DNA of 64,000 nucleotides. It comes from Rhizobium gallicum bv. gallicum R602sp (lineage in GTDB: Bacteria; Pseudomonadota; Alphaproteobacteria; Rhizobiales; Rhizobiaceae). The position numbers were made by a program, and so were the translations under genes. Shown piece by piece: positions 46,671-54,470 of this stretch. The notes below the pieces were generated by a model. It was given only the letters and a program-made list of their open reading frames with translations. It had not been told where the DNA came from and did not search any database. Location of the stretch: positions 253,501 to 317,500 of the forward strand of contig NZ_CP006877.1 of NCBI RefSeq assembly GCF_000816845.1. The letters are read 5' to 3'. Every line of letters starts with the position of its first letter. Within the stretch, counting starts at the first letter, position 1.

Positions 46671-47249
46671 ATGCGCGTAAGTCGCAGTCAGGCCGCGGAA
46701 AACCGCGAAACCGTGATCAATGTCGCAAGTCGCCTCTTTCGGGAGCGAGGCTTTGACGGCATCGGCCTTAAGGATCTGATGAAGGGTGCCGGACTGACCC
46801 AAGGCGCCTTTTACAAGCAGTTCGTATCAAAGGAGGACCTGGCTGCGCAGGCGTCCAGGCGAGCGATGGAGAGCGCCACCCACCGATGGTCGGCCGCGAC
46901 TGCGGCTAAAGACGAGGATCCGCTTGGCGCGGTGATCGCGTTCTATCTCAGTATGGACCATCGCGGAGAAAAGATGGACGGCTGCCCGATCGTGGCGCTC
47001 GGTTCGGATGCCGCCAGACAAGGCATGGACGTGAAAGCTTCGTTCGAAGCCGGGATTAAGGAGCATCTCGAGATCCTCGGCCGTTTCATTGCCGAGACCC
47101 ATGGCGAGGATGCCGATGGCAAGGCCATGGCCATTCTTGCGACGATGGTCGGTGCGCTGATGTTATCGCGCGTCGTCAACGATCCCGACCTCGCGCGGGG
47201 CTTTTTGGATGCGGCGACCCATCAGATTAACCAAGCAGCCGGCGCCTGA
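46671..47249 (+). CDS. TetR family transcriptional regulator
   Basis: 192 residues from ATG 46671 (better RBS spacing than ATG 46665). N-terminal TetR HTH: ETVINVASRLFRERGFDGIG, LKDLMKGAGLTQGAFYKQF. The C-terminal part (GCPIVALGSDAARQG, AMAILATMVGALMLSRVV) resembles TetR_C regulators such as YxaF/LmrA. It probably represses itself, the divergent exported protein and perhaps fabF, 47 nt downstream. Confidence 0.92.
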   Translation: MRVSRSQAAENRETVINVASRLFRERGFDGIGLKDLMKGAGLTQGAFYKQFVSKEDLAAQASRRAMESATHRWSAATAAKDEDPLGAVIAFYLSMDHRGEKMDGCPIVALGSDAARQGMDVKASFEAGIKEHLEILGRFIAETHGEDADGKAMAILATMVGALMLSRVVNDPDLARGFLDAATHQINQAAGA

Positions 47250-47296
47250 ACGGCATGGCAGCGCTGGCGGCGCACCCAAACTGAAAGGAAAAACAG

Positions 47297-48601
47297 ATGC
47301 GACGGATTGTTGTTACGGGCATGGGAGCGGTCACGCCCCTTGCTGCCGATGTTGAAGCGTCCTGGTCGCGTCTCCTGGCCGGCCACTCGGGCATCCGGAG
47401 GCTTCCGGACGACGTAGTGGGCGACCTCCCTGCAAAGGTCGGAGGGGTGGTTTCGTCCCTCGAAGAAGACCCCGAAGCCGGCTTCGATCCGAATACGGTC
47501 CTGGCGCCGAAGGATCAGCGCAAGGTGGACCGGTTCATTCTCTTTGGGCTCACGGCTGCACAAGAGGCGCTTGCCCAAGCAAGATGGGCGCCCGTCTCGG
47601 AAGCGGATCGCTTGCGCACGGCCACGATCATCGCGTCCGGCATCGGCGGGTTTCCCGCCATCACCGAGGCGGTGCGCACGGTTGACCTGCGCGGTGTCCG
47701 CCGCCTGTCGCCGTTTACGATACCGTCTTTCCTGGTGAATCTCGCGGCGGGCCACATCTCGATCCGCCATAGCTTCAAAGGCCCACTGGGCGCGCCGGTG
47801 ACGGCGTGCGCGGCCGGCATTCAGGCGATCGGCGATGCGGCCCGTCTTATCCGCGCCAATGAGGCCGACATCGCCGTGTGCGGTGGCACCGAAGCGTGCA
47901 TGAACATCGTCAGCCTCGGTGGCTTTGCTGCCGCACGCTCTCTTTCCACTGGCTTCAATGACACGCCGGCCGAGGCCTCACGACCTTTCGACATGGCGCG
48001 GGACGGCTTTGTCATGGGGGAAGGAGCCGGCATCCTGGTCATCGAGGAATTGAGCCACGCGCTTGCCCGCGGTGCCAAACCGCTCGCCGAGCTCGTCGGC
48101 TACGGCACGACGGCGGATGCTCATCACGTCACCTCCGGTCCCACCGACGGCGAAGGGGCGCGCCGTGCCATGGAGATCGCGATTGCCCAAGCAGGGATTT
48201 CGCCGCGCGAGGTTCGTCATCTCAATGCGCATGCGACCTCCACGCCAGTAGGAGATCTTGGGGAAATCGCGGCGATAAAGAGGGTATTCGGGCGCGATTT
48301 CGCGATAGCTGTCAGTGCAACGAAATCGGCGACCGGACACCTGCTCGGCGCCGCCGGCGGGCTTGGTGCTATCTTCGCGATCCTGGCGCTCAGGGACCAG
48401 GTGGCGCCGCCGACACTCAATCTGAGCGCCCCGGATCCAGCCGCCGAAGGGATCGACTTCGTCGCAAGCCAAGCTCGGCCAATGGGGATGGATTACGCGA
48501 TCTCCAGTGGCTTTGGCTTCGGAGGGGTCAACGCGAGTGCGCTGTTCCGACGCTGGACGAACGAGCTGACCGGCGCGAGCACCGGACGGGCCGGTGATTG
48601 A
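47297..48601 (+). CDS. Beta-ketoacyl-ACP synthase II-type ketosynthase (FabF paralogue)
   Basis: 434 residues. Complete KAS II catalytic set: Cys171 in VTACAAGIQAIG, His312 in LNAHATSTPVGD and His348 in KSATGHLLGAAGG; C-terminal GFGFGGVNASALF. The chain condenses acyl groups with malonyl-ACP. It stands alone among accessory genes without acpP, so it is probably a specialised paralogue (as NodE is) rather than the housekeeping FabF. The active-site flank differs from the usual TACATG, reading TACAAG. Confidence 0.92.
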   Translation: MRRIVVTGMGAVTPLAADVEASWSRLLAGHSGIRRLPDDVVGDLPAKVGGVVSSLEEDPEAGFDPNTVLAPKDQRKVDRFILFGLTAAQEALAQARWAPVSEADRLRTATIIASGIGGFPAITEAVRTVDLRGVRRLSPFTIPSFLVNLAAGHISIRHSFKGPLGAPVTACAAGIQAIGDAARLIRANEADIAVCGGTEACMNIVSLGGFAAARSLSTGFNDTPAEASRPFDMARDGFVMGEGAGILVIEELSHALARGAKPLAELVGYGTTADAHHVTSGPTDGEGARRAMEIAIAQAGISPREVRHLNAHATSTPVGDLGEIAAIKRVFGRDFAIAVSATKSATGHLLGAAGGLGAIFAILALRDQVAPPTLNLSAPDPAAEGIDFVASQARPMGMDYAISSGFGFGGVNASALFRRWTNELTGASTGRAGD

Positions 48602-48705
48602 AATCCGGCCTCCAAACGTTCCTGTTTTTCCAACACCAGATCTACGGCCGGCGGGCCGAGCGACAGTCTTGAAACGCAAACCAGCCAAAATAAAGAAGTG
48701 ATATC

Positions 48706-48930
48706 CGTGAATAAGACCAATCTTGGGATCGCCCTGGCGACGGGGCATCCACCGGCATCGGGCACGCAAAGGCCGAGGCCCTGCAGAGCGTCGGCTTTCG
48801 CGCGTTCGGAATGGCGATAGATTGGCCCTGCACGTCGTCCATCGGCAAGATAAGGCTGCCGCCTTTTCCAGTGTTCTTCATCACCGGAGCTTCATCTCGA
48901 CGCCGGAACGTGAGAAACGAGCTTTGGCCC
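48706..48930 (+). pseudogene. Possible short-chain dehydrogenase remnant(s)
   Basis: GTG 48706 opens VNKTNLGIALATG, and after a one-base shift STGIGHAKAEALQSVGFRAF follows, reminiscent of an SDR N-terminus with a TGxxxGIG motif. About 65 nt further on a frame reads PVFFITGASSRR, again like an SDR start. No catalytic part remains. Tentative. Confidence 0.4.
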
Positions 48931-49060
48931 TTCCGTTGATGGAATCCTGCTGAACCGCTGTCGCGCCGCCGCTGGGTCCGCTAGAGTTCCAAGTCCCTAC
49001 CAGGCAGATCGAAACCCTGAAACGCTAATCTCATAGTAAGCTGATGCATCTGGAGCGCCT

Positions 49061-49756
49061 ATGATGAAGCCGACCCGGTCGCCCGTGGCAGTGAGGATCG
49101 AGGACCTCGACGACGCGAGGCTGGTTGAACACGCGCGACAGTGTGACCCCGCCGCATTTTGGGTGATCATCAAGCGTCACAATCAGCGGCTTCACCGGGT
49201 CGCCCGTGCCGTCCTGAATGACGACACCGAGGCGGAGGACGTACTTCAGGAGACCTATATCCACGCCTTCACCCATCTGGCCGAATTCCGCGCGGAGGCG
49301 CGGCTCTCGACCTGGCTCACCCGGATTGCGCTGAACGAGGCCCTGGGACGCCGCCGAAAAAGGCGACCTACCGTGGACGTAAAAGCCCTCGAAGGCATGG
49401 TCGCTCCGTTCAGTGCCCACAAGCCTGATCCCGAAGAGGCGGCCGCTCTCGCTGAAATCCGCAGCCTCCTGGAGCGAGCCGTCGGTGGCTTGCCAGAGCC
49501 CTTTCGCATCGTCTTTGTCATGCGGGACGTCGAGGAAATGAGCATTGAGGAAACGGCTGTTCTTTTGGCACTACGACCTCGGACAGTGAGCACCCGTCTT
49601 TATCGCGCGCGCCGACTGCTCCGCGAGGCCCTGCGGGACAAGCTCGCCACCGTGTTCACAGATACGTTTCTCTTCGCAGGCGACCGTTGTGACCGCCTCG
49701 CGCAATCAGTCCTCGATCGGCTCGCCATCCGCCTGGTTCGAAAGGATACTCATTAG
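49061..49756 (+). CDS. RNA polymerase ECF-type sigma factor
   Basis: 231 residues. Region 2: DDARLVEHARQCDPAAFWVI, DTEAEDVLQETYIHAFTHLAEFRAEARLSTWLTRIALNEAL. Region 4: LERAVGGLPEPFRIVFVMRDVEEMSIEETAVLLALRPRTVSTRLYRARRLL. A C-terminal tail with GDRCDRLAQSVLDR extends beyond region 4. No anti-sigma gene is visible. The next gene encodes an exported ferritin-like protein, its likely target. Confidence 0.92.
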   Translation: MMKPTRSPVAVRIEDLDDARLVEHARQCDPAAFWVIIKRHNQRLHRVARAVLNDDTEAEDVLQETYIHAFTHLAEFRAEARLSTWLTRIALNEALGRRRKRRPTVDVKALEGMVAPFSAHKPDPEEAAALAEIRSLLERAVGGLPEPFRIVFVMRDVEEMSIEETAVLLALRPRTVSTRLYRARRLLREALRDKLATVFTDTFLFAGDRCDRLAQSVLDRLAIRLVRKDTH

Positions 49757-49916
49757 TTGAGCGCGGCGACTGAGCGCACGCAGTCGCCGTCCACACCGAG
49801 ATTGCGCCCGGGGACCCGGGAATATTTTGGCGGCCCGGACCATCTAATCGTTAGGCAAAAGCATTCGGCGCCGCGGTGCTGACAGCGGTGTTGATCAACA
49901 AATATAGGAGACCACC

Positions 49917-50780
49917 ATGCAGGACGCACTTCACCTATCCCGGCGTCAGTCGCTTCAGGGACTTGTCGTACTCGGTGCCGGAGCGGCACTCGGCGGAATC
50001 GTGCGGCCTTCTCCGGTATGGGCACAGGACATATCGGACGAGGACATTTTCCGCTTTGCGCTCAACCTTGAGTATATGGAGGCCGAATACTACCTCCGCG
50101 GCACCACCGGGAAAGGCATCGACGCAGCCGATGCCGGTTCGAAACCCGGCGACGTCGTTGGCGGAAAGCAAGTCTCTTTCGAGACGCCCGCCATCGGCGA
50201 ATTCATGCAGGAAGTCGCCGAAAACGAACTCGCGCATGTCCGCTTCTACCGCAAAACGCTCGGAACCAACGCCGTTGACCGGCCGGCCATCGATTTCGAC
50301 GCAGGGTTCAAGGCCGTCGCGGAAGCGGCCGGTCTCGGTGCAGACTTCGATCCCTTCGGCAATGAAACGAACTTCGTTCTCGGCGGGATGCTGTTCGAGG
50401 ATGTCGGCGTTACCGCCTATGCAGGAGCAGCGACAGTCCTGAAAGACAAGGACTTCCTCGCCGCCGCCGCAGGAATTCTGGCGGTCGAGGCGTATCACAT
50501 GGGAATGGCCCGATCGACGCTGTACCGGAAGGGAGAGGAAGCCTGGAAGGCCGCGAACGCCGTTTCCGATGCCCGCGACAAGATCGACGGCTCGGAAGAC
50601 GACGACCAGGGCATCCAGGTGGACGGGAAAGCCAACATCGTGCCGTCGACGCCGGACGCAATCGCCTTCACCAGAACGCCGCGAGAGGTGCTCCGGATCG
50701 TCTACCTCACCGACAAGGACGGAGTGAGCAAGGGCGGCTTTTATCCGGAAGGGATGAACGGCACGCTCAAAAGCACCTGA
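49917..50780 (+). CDS. Exported ferritin-like domain protein (Tat signal)
   Basis: 287 residues. An N-terminal SRRQSLQGLVVLGAGAALGG matches a twin-arginine signal with cleavage near WAQD. The ferritin-like domain (about 40-200) contains LEYMEAEYYL (E52/E55), ENELAHVRF (E104, H107) and AVEAYHMG (E189, H192), the two ExxH motifs of a di-metal site (Ferritin_2 type). C-terminal part has LRIVYLTDKDGVSKGGFYPEG. Probably a periplasmic stress protein; ligand unknown. Preceded by an ECF sigma gene. Confidence 0.86.
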   Translation: MQDALHLSRRQSLQGLVVLGAGAALGGIVRPSPVWAQDISDEDIFRFALNLEYMEAEYYLRGTTGKGIDAADAGSKPGDVVGGKQVSFETPAIGEFMQEVAENELAHVRFYRKTLGTNAVDRPAIDFDAGFKAVAEAAGLGADFDPFGNETNFVLGGMLFEDVGVTAYAGAATVLKDKDFLAAAAGILAVEAYHMGMARSTLYRKGEEAWKAANAVSDARDKIDGSEDDDQGIQVDGKANIVPSTPDAIAFTRTPREVLRIVYLTDKDGVSKGGFYPEGMNGTLKST

Positions 50781-50932
50781 GCCAGCGTCTGGCCCGAACG
50801 TCAGGCTCGATACGCGTCCCGGGCAATGATATCTGGCGCGATCGGGCCTGGAAGATGTTGATGGGGCGTGTATCCGCCTCAACGCGACCGCCTTTTCCGT
50901 GCCCCACAGCCCAGCACTTGAAATCAAGCCGC

Positions 50933-51769
50933 TCATCGGCCCATCCTCGATGCTGAGGCGGCATGCGGCGTCAGGAATTCGGCTGGTTCTCTCACGACAT
51001 CGGCGAGCTCGCCCGGATTGTGCGCAACGTCCGCAACGAAGGCGCGCCATTGCCGCTGCTTTTGTTCATCTGTTGCGAAGGCCGGCGTCAGCGCATCCGG
51101 CAGGTCATGAGGTATCCCTGTCCCGCGCCGCGCGAAGGTGGCGGCAATTGCCCGTGGCAGCCTGTCATGATCGAAAGCGAACGACCGGCTGAGAATCCAG
51201 ATGTCGTAGAAGTCCTTCATCCGGCTGTTGGCGCGCCCCAGCGCCACCATCGCCTGAAACTTCTCGGCAATGACGGTTTCACGCGCATAGCCCCTCAGCC
51301 GGGGCATTGGGAAGTCCAGCATCGAAGGATAGTCCAGTTCTTCGGCACCAGGCTCCAGTGCATCGCCAAAGCCGATGTCGATCGTCAGGCCGATCCGGGC
51401 GCCGCTGATCGAGGCCGTCGTCCGCAGCCTGAGCCCCCCATATTCCAACTCCTCGCGAATGCGGTCGACGCGGAGCGCGTCGGCGTCGAACTCCACGCCA
51501 TCGCCGGAATCCTGCGCCAAGATCTCCCGAAATGTCGCCAGCATCGGCTCAGCGCTCGGATCGCCGAAGCCCAGCAGATCAAGGTCGCGCGTGCCGCGGT
51601 GCGGATCATCGAACCAGCTCATCATTAGCATCGCGCCCTTTAGCACGAAGCCCTCGGCATGACGTGAACGGCTGAGTCAAAATAGCAGCCGCTCAAGAGC
51701 GAAACGGGTCAGAATCAGGTCGAAGCTCTGGCCACTTGCCTTGGCGAGTTGCAGCAGGCGTGCGCGCAC
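50933..51769 (-). pseudogene. AbiEii-type nucleotidyltransferase gene with premature TGA
   Basis: The reading frame VRARLLQLAKASGQSFDLIL, TRFALERLLF, then TGA (51679-51677), then LSRSRHAEGFVLKGAML and onward to 50933 is continuous except for that one stop, which stands where AbiEii proteins have Arg (CGA to TGA fits one transition). The downstream part keeps RDLDLLGFGD and KDFYDIWILSRSFAFD, the nucleotidyltransferase motifs. The first part from GTG 51769 encodes only 30 residues, so the toxin is probably inactive. Confidence 0.8.
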
Positions 51770-51793
51770 CGAGGCGCCGATGTCCTGATCTCC

Positions 51794-52399
51794 TTAGCCA
51801 TTGGCAGTCAGCGCCTCGATGTACGGCCGGATCACGGTGGAGACACCACCACGCTCGGCCTGCCTGACAATTTCGCCTGCCGTGGCTTTGCGCTGGCGAA
51901 GCGCTTCCTGAAGGCCCTCGATCGCCACCGACAGGCCGATCTTGTTGCGATATCGGAAGCAATCCGCAATTGTTTTGACGATCCCAAAGACCTTTACGGG
52001 AACACCCTCGACGACATGGGTCTCTACACCTTCATTGAGCAGTCTTTCGGTGAAACGCACGATCCGAATAGGCGTGCTGTCGGGCTTCGGGGACCAGTCC
52101 TTCTGACCCACGGCGAGCCAAACCTGGCTTGGAAGCTGATCGGTCAGACCGTGGAATGCCAGGGCCGAAACGAGGCAAACGACGCCCTTGGGAACCCGTT
52201 TGGCGGCCTCAGCCAGACTATGATTGGCGTCGAGGGGCGCATCGGAAAGTTGATAAAGCCCTCGCGCGAGTCGAAGCACTTCGCCATCGTGTTCCATGCG
52301 GCTCACGGTGGCGGCTGTTACGCCCGCCGCACGCAGTTCTGCCAAGCGCGAGATTCCGCGCGCGGTCAGCACGGCGTGGACGATCTGGCGTTGGGACAT
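51794..52399 (-). CDS. AbiEi-family antitoxin/transcriptional autoregulator
   Basis: 201 residues from ATG 52399 (GTG 52408 lies in the operator). Winged-helix N-domain QIVHAVLTARGISRLAELRA, GVTAATVSRMEHDGEVLRLARGLYQLSD, then the AbiEi antitoxin domain KGVVCLVSALAFHGLTDQLPSQVWLAV and VEGVPVKVFGIVKTIADCFRYR. In type IV AbiE systems this protein represses its operon and counteracts the nucleotidyltransferase toxin. It remains intact although the downstream toxin gene has a nonsense codon. Confidence 0.9.
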   Translation of the reverse strand: MSQRQIVHAVLTARGISRLAELRAAGVTAATVSRMEHDGEVLRLARGLYQLSDAPLDANHSLAEAAKRVPKGVVCLVSALAFHGLTDQLPSQVWLAVGQKDWSPKPDSTPIRIVRFTERLLNEGVETHVVEGVPVKVFGIVKTIADCFRYRNKIGLSVAIEGLQEALRQRKATAGEIVRQAERGGVSTVIRPYIEALTANG

Positions 52400-52408
52400 A
52401 GGTGACAC

Positions 52409-52455
52409 GATACGGAAACTCGTAATATAGGATCTATTATCCGAGGATTTGTATC
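52409..52455. promoter_or_regulatory. Probable AbiEi operator
   Basis: A partially symmetric element with GATAC (52409-52413) and GTATC (52451-52455) at the edges and CTCGTAATATAG (52419-52430) against CTATTATCCGAG (52434-52445) inside, 9 of 12 positions matching. It directly precedes abiEi, whose homologues bind paired inverted repeats there. Confidence 0.55.
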
Positions 52456-52794
52456 ACTACCCATGTGGAGGGGCAAGGTACCAGCTCGAAGAGGCCACCA
52501 CTCTAGCTCTAGGCTCAAAGCAACCATTCGGTAACGCGGCCCGTCGCTGCGGACACGTCCGATCTCGCTTCTCCGCGATGACCGGCACCGGCGGCGCGCC
52601 GTCACTCTGGCCGAGGCGATCGATGTCTGCGACGGCCGCTGACTCGAAGCTACCGGCATCCTGCTTGCCCGCCAGTGCCCCGGCTGCACCAAGGGAGTCC
52701 TGTGCGTTAACCGCGCCTCTGCGTTCAGGGCCGGAACACGCCACGGAGCACCACCAACCAGAGCCTGAGCGCAGCCGGGCAATACCCGATAAGT

Positions 52795-52886
52795 GGGAAG
52801 AGATGGTTTCGGCCATCTCTCCCCCCCCGCGACCGCCGCCTGCACATGGCAGGGCCGCGCGCTCGCAGGGCGGCAAATAGCCGCCA
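52795..52886. repeat. Hairpin-bearing repeat, copy 1
   Basis: About 92 nt closely similar to 54029-54122. It contains the hairpin AGAGATGG TTTCGG CCATCTCT, then GCGACCGCCGCCTGCACATG, and GGCGGCAAATAGCCGCC. No gene was recognised in the flanking stretch 52456-52923. Confidence 0.85.
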
Positions 52887-52923
52887 TTGTTCCAGAACCC
52901 TGACCATCGGGAGCTGCCTCCTT

Positions 52924-53118
52924 TTAAACCGCCGCCGCGAAGCGATTTATGGCTTTGCGTAACAACCGGCCCACATCTCGCGGGAATGCAGCAATAGCCT
53001 TGCGCCGCTCGAGAATGGCGATCCTGACGTAAGGTCGCCAGGTCTTCGCAGTCTCAAACGACCGAATGTTCTCTTTTGCCGCGCCGCGCCCATCCCAAAA
53101 TGCAATTTCCTTCCCCAT
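52924..53118 (-). CDS. Small basic protein, third gene of GNAT toxin operon
   Basis: 64 residues from ATG 53118, 3 nt after the GNAT stop. Sequence is helix-forming and basic (FETAKTWRPYVRIAILERR, DVGRLLRKAINRFAAAV). I do not recognise it. Close spacing suggests cotranscription with the GNAT toxin and DUF1778 antitoxin. Confidence 0.5.
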   Translation of the reverse strand: MGKEIAFWDGRGAAKENIRSFETAKTWRPYVRIAILERRKAIAAFPRDVGRLLRKAINRFAAAV

Positions 53119-53121
53119 TTC

Positions 53122-53634
53122 TTATTTGAAGAGCTGTTCGATGTCCGCCATCGGCCGGAACAGCTTCATTGGCTGGTCGGGAAACGGCAAAAAGCTTTCA
53201 CGCTCGTAGAAGCGGCGCGCATTTTCATCCTTGGCGTCTACGACCACCGCGAAGGACGCGATCTCGCTCCTGACGGCCCGAAAGAGGGCATCCGCCAGCA
53301 GAAACCGGCCATAGCCCTTGCCTTGGTGGCGTCGGTCGATCGCAAGTCGACCGAGAAGAGTCGCTGGAACGAGCGGATAGCGCGGCAGTTTCCGCACTGC
53401 CTTTTCCGGCAGATCCCCGAGATTCACTGCCGTCGACGAAAGGGTGTAGTAGCCAGCGACCGCACCGTCCGACAGCACCAGCACGAAAGGCGCGGCCATG
53501 TTCTTGCGGGCATCCTGACCCGCCTGAACCCGGAAATACCGGTCAAGCGGCTCGACGCCACTTTCAAACGCAGACCTGTCGTGCTGAGCACCGAGGATCT
53601 CGACCCACGGGGCTTCTCCGATGTCGCCCGCCAC
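53122..53634 (-). CDS. GNAT-type toxin (TacT/AtaT-like)
   Basis: 170 residues. Begins with FESGVEPLDRYFRVQAGQDARKN, typical of TacT-like toxins; GNAT core LLGRLAIDRRHQGKGYGRFLLADAL, and FAVVVDAKDENARRFYERESFLPF. These enzymes acetylate the amino group of charged tRNAs and stop translation. Directly after the DUF1778 antitoxin gene (3 nt). Confidence 0.92.
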   Translation of the reverse strand: MAGDIGEAPWVEILGAQHDRSAFESGVEPLDRYFRVQAGQDARKNMAAPFVLVLSDGAVAGYYTLSSTAVNLGDLPEKAVRKLPRYPLVPATLLGRLAIDRRHQGKGYGRFLLADALFRAVRSEIASFAVVVDAKDENARRFYERESFLPFPDQPMKLFRPMADIEQLFK

Positions 53635-53637
53635 CCG

Positions 53638-53940
53638 TCAGACGCCGGTCGTTTGGCGATAGCGACGCACCGTGTCACGCAGACGATCATTGACCGGCTG
53701 CGGGTTGAGTAATGCTTCTACGAAGGTCTCGCTGTCACGGACCGAGAGGTCCAGACGCTGATGTTCTTCGATTGCCCGGCGGGCGGCCTCCTGGACGCTG
53801 GACAACACAAAATCAGTCACCGTCCGGCCCTGGAGGGCCGCGGCGCGCTCAATAAGGCTTTTCTGGTCGGCTGTCACGCGCGTCTCAAGACGCTCGCCAC
53901 GGACCCGACCACGAGGCGGATGTACTGCAGATTGGACCAT
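53638..53940 (-). CDS. DUF1778-family (TacA-like) ribbon-helix-helix antitoxin
   Basis: 100 residues from ATG 53940 behind AAAGGAG. RHH domain RLETRVTADQKSLIERAAALQGRTVTDFVLSSVQEAARRAI, then a flexible C-terminus (FVEALLNPQPVNDRLRDTV) that wraps the GNAT toxin in studied pairs. Forms a type II toxin-antitoxin pair with the GNAT protein and should autoregulate. Confidence 0.92.
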   Translation of the reverse strand: MVQSAVHPPRGRVRGERLETRVTADQKSLIERAAALQGRTVTDFVLSSVQEAARRAIEEHQRLDLSVRDSETFVEALLNPQPVNDRLRDTVRRYRQTTGV

Positions 53941-54028
53941 CGATATTCTCCTTTCCAGCAGATGTACGGCCATTGGCCGGGAAAATCAAGTAGAACGACC
54001 AATTGTGCAACAACCTGCTGCACCGTCA

Positions 54029-54122
54029 GGGGAGAGATGGTTTCGGCCATCTCTCCCCCGCGACCGCCGCCTGCGCATGGCAGGGCAGCGCGCTCGCAAG
54101 ACGGCAGATAGCCGTCACCGCT
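54029..54122. repeat. Hairpin-bearing repeat, copy 2
   Basis: Matches copy 1 at 52795-52886 apart from a few substitutions and a shorter C-run. Same hairpin GAGAGATGG TTTCGG CCATCTCTC and the same GACGGCAGATAGCCGTC inverted pair, with two compensatory-looking changes in that stem. The two copies bracket the toxin-antitoxin operon. Confidence 0.87.
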
Positions 54123-54213
54123 CCAATGGTTCCCATCCGCCCCGCTCGCGTCGCAACCCGGCCATGCTCGCCGGCAGCCGCCCCCCTCTCTGCCGAGCGC
54201 TCACGCGCCCCCG

Positions 54214-54238
54214 GGAGGCATGTCGGGGACATGCCTCC
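54214..54238. promoter_or_regulatory. Strong leader hairpin
   Basis: Perfect 11-bp stem GGAGGCATGTC / GACATGCCTCC with loop GGG, 29 nt before the ATG at 54268. Could regulate translation or terminate transcription; no T-run follows. Confidence 0.6.
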
Positions 54239-54267
54239 GGCATTGAACCAAGGAAAGGATTGGAACA

Positions 54268-54470
54268 ATGGCAAGGACAGCGAAGAAGGCGAAGGCCGTC
54301 ACGGTCGAGACGGCTGAGGATGCGACGGTGAATAGGGAAATCCGCAGCGTCGGAGAAGCGACGGCGGACGTGGTGGTGGCATTGCCCGCGCCGGATGTAG
54401 CTAGCACGGCTGCGCAAGCCGCAAGCAGCACGGAAACGGAACCCGCAGCGGAAACCGTGGCCGCATTCCC
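54268..54470 (+). pseudogene. 5' fragment of an unidentified gene, truncated at a junction
   Basis: ATG 54268 has a GGAAAGG site and opens MARTAKKAKAVTVETAEDAT, an Ala/Glu/Val-rich start with basic N-terminus. Around 54470 the strand becomes the complement of the integrase gene, so the rest of this gene is missing. No family recognised. Confidence 0.4.

Noticed and set aside
49819..49852. GGAAT...CGTT as a promoter for the ferritin-like gene
   Set aside because: The spacing is 25 nt, too long for an ECF promoter of the GGAAC-N16/17-CGTT type.
52456..52880. Overlapping open frames of 139-173 residues on both strands
   Set aside because: Low-complexity compositions in GC-rich DNA, no family features, and they run through the repeat copy.
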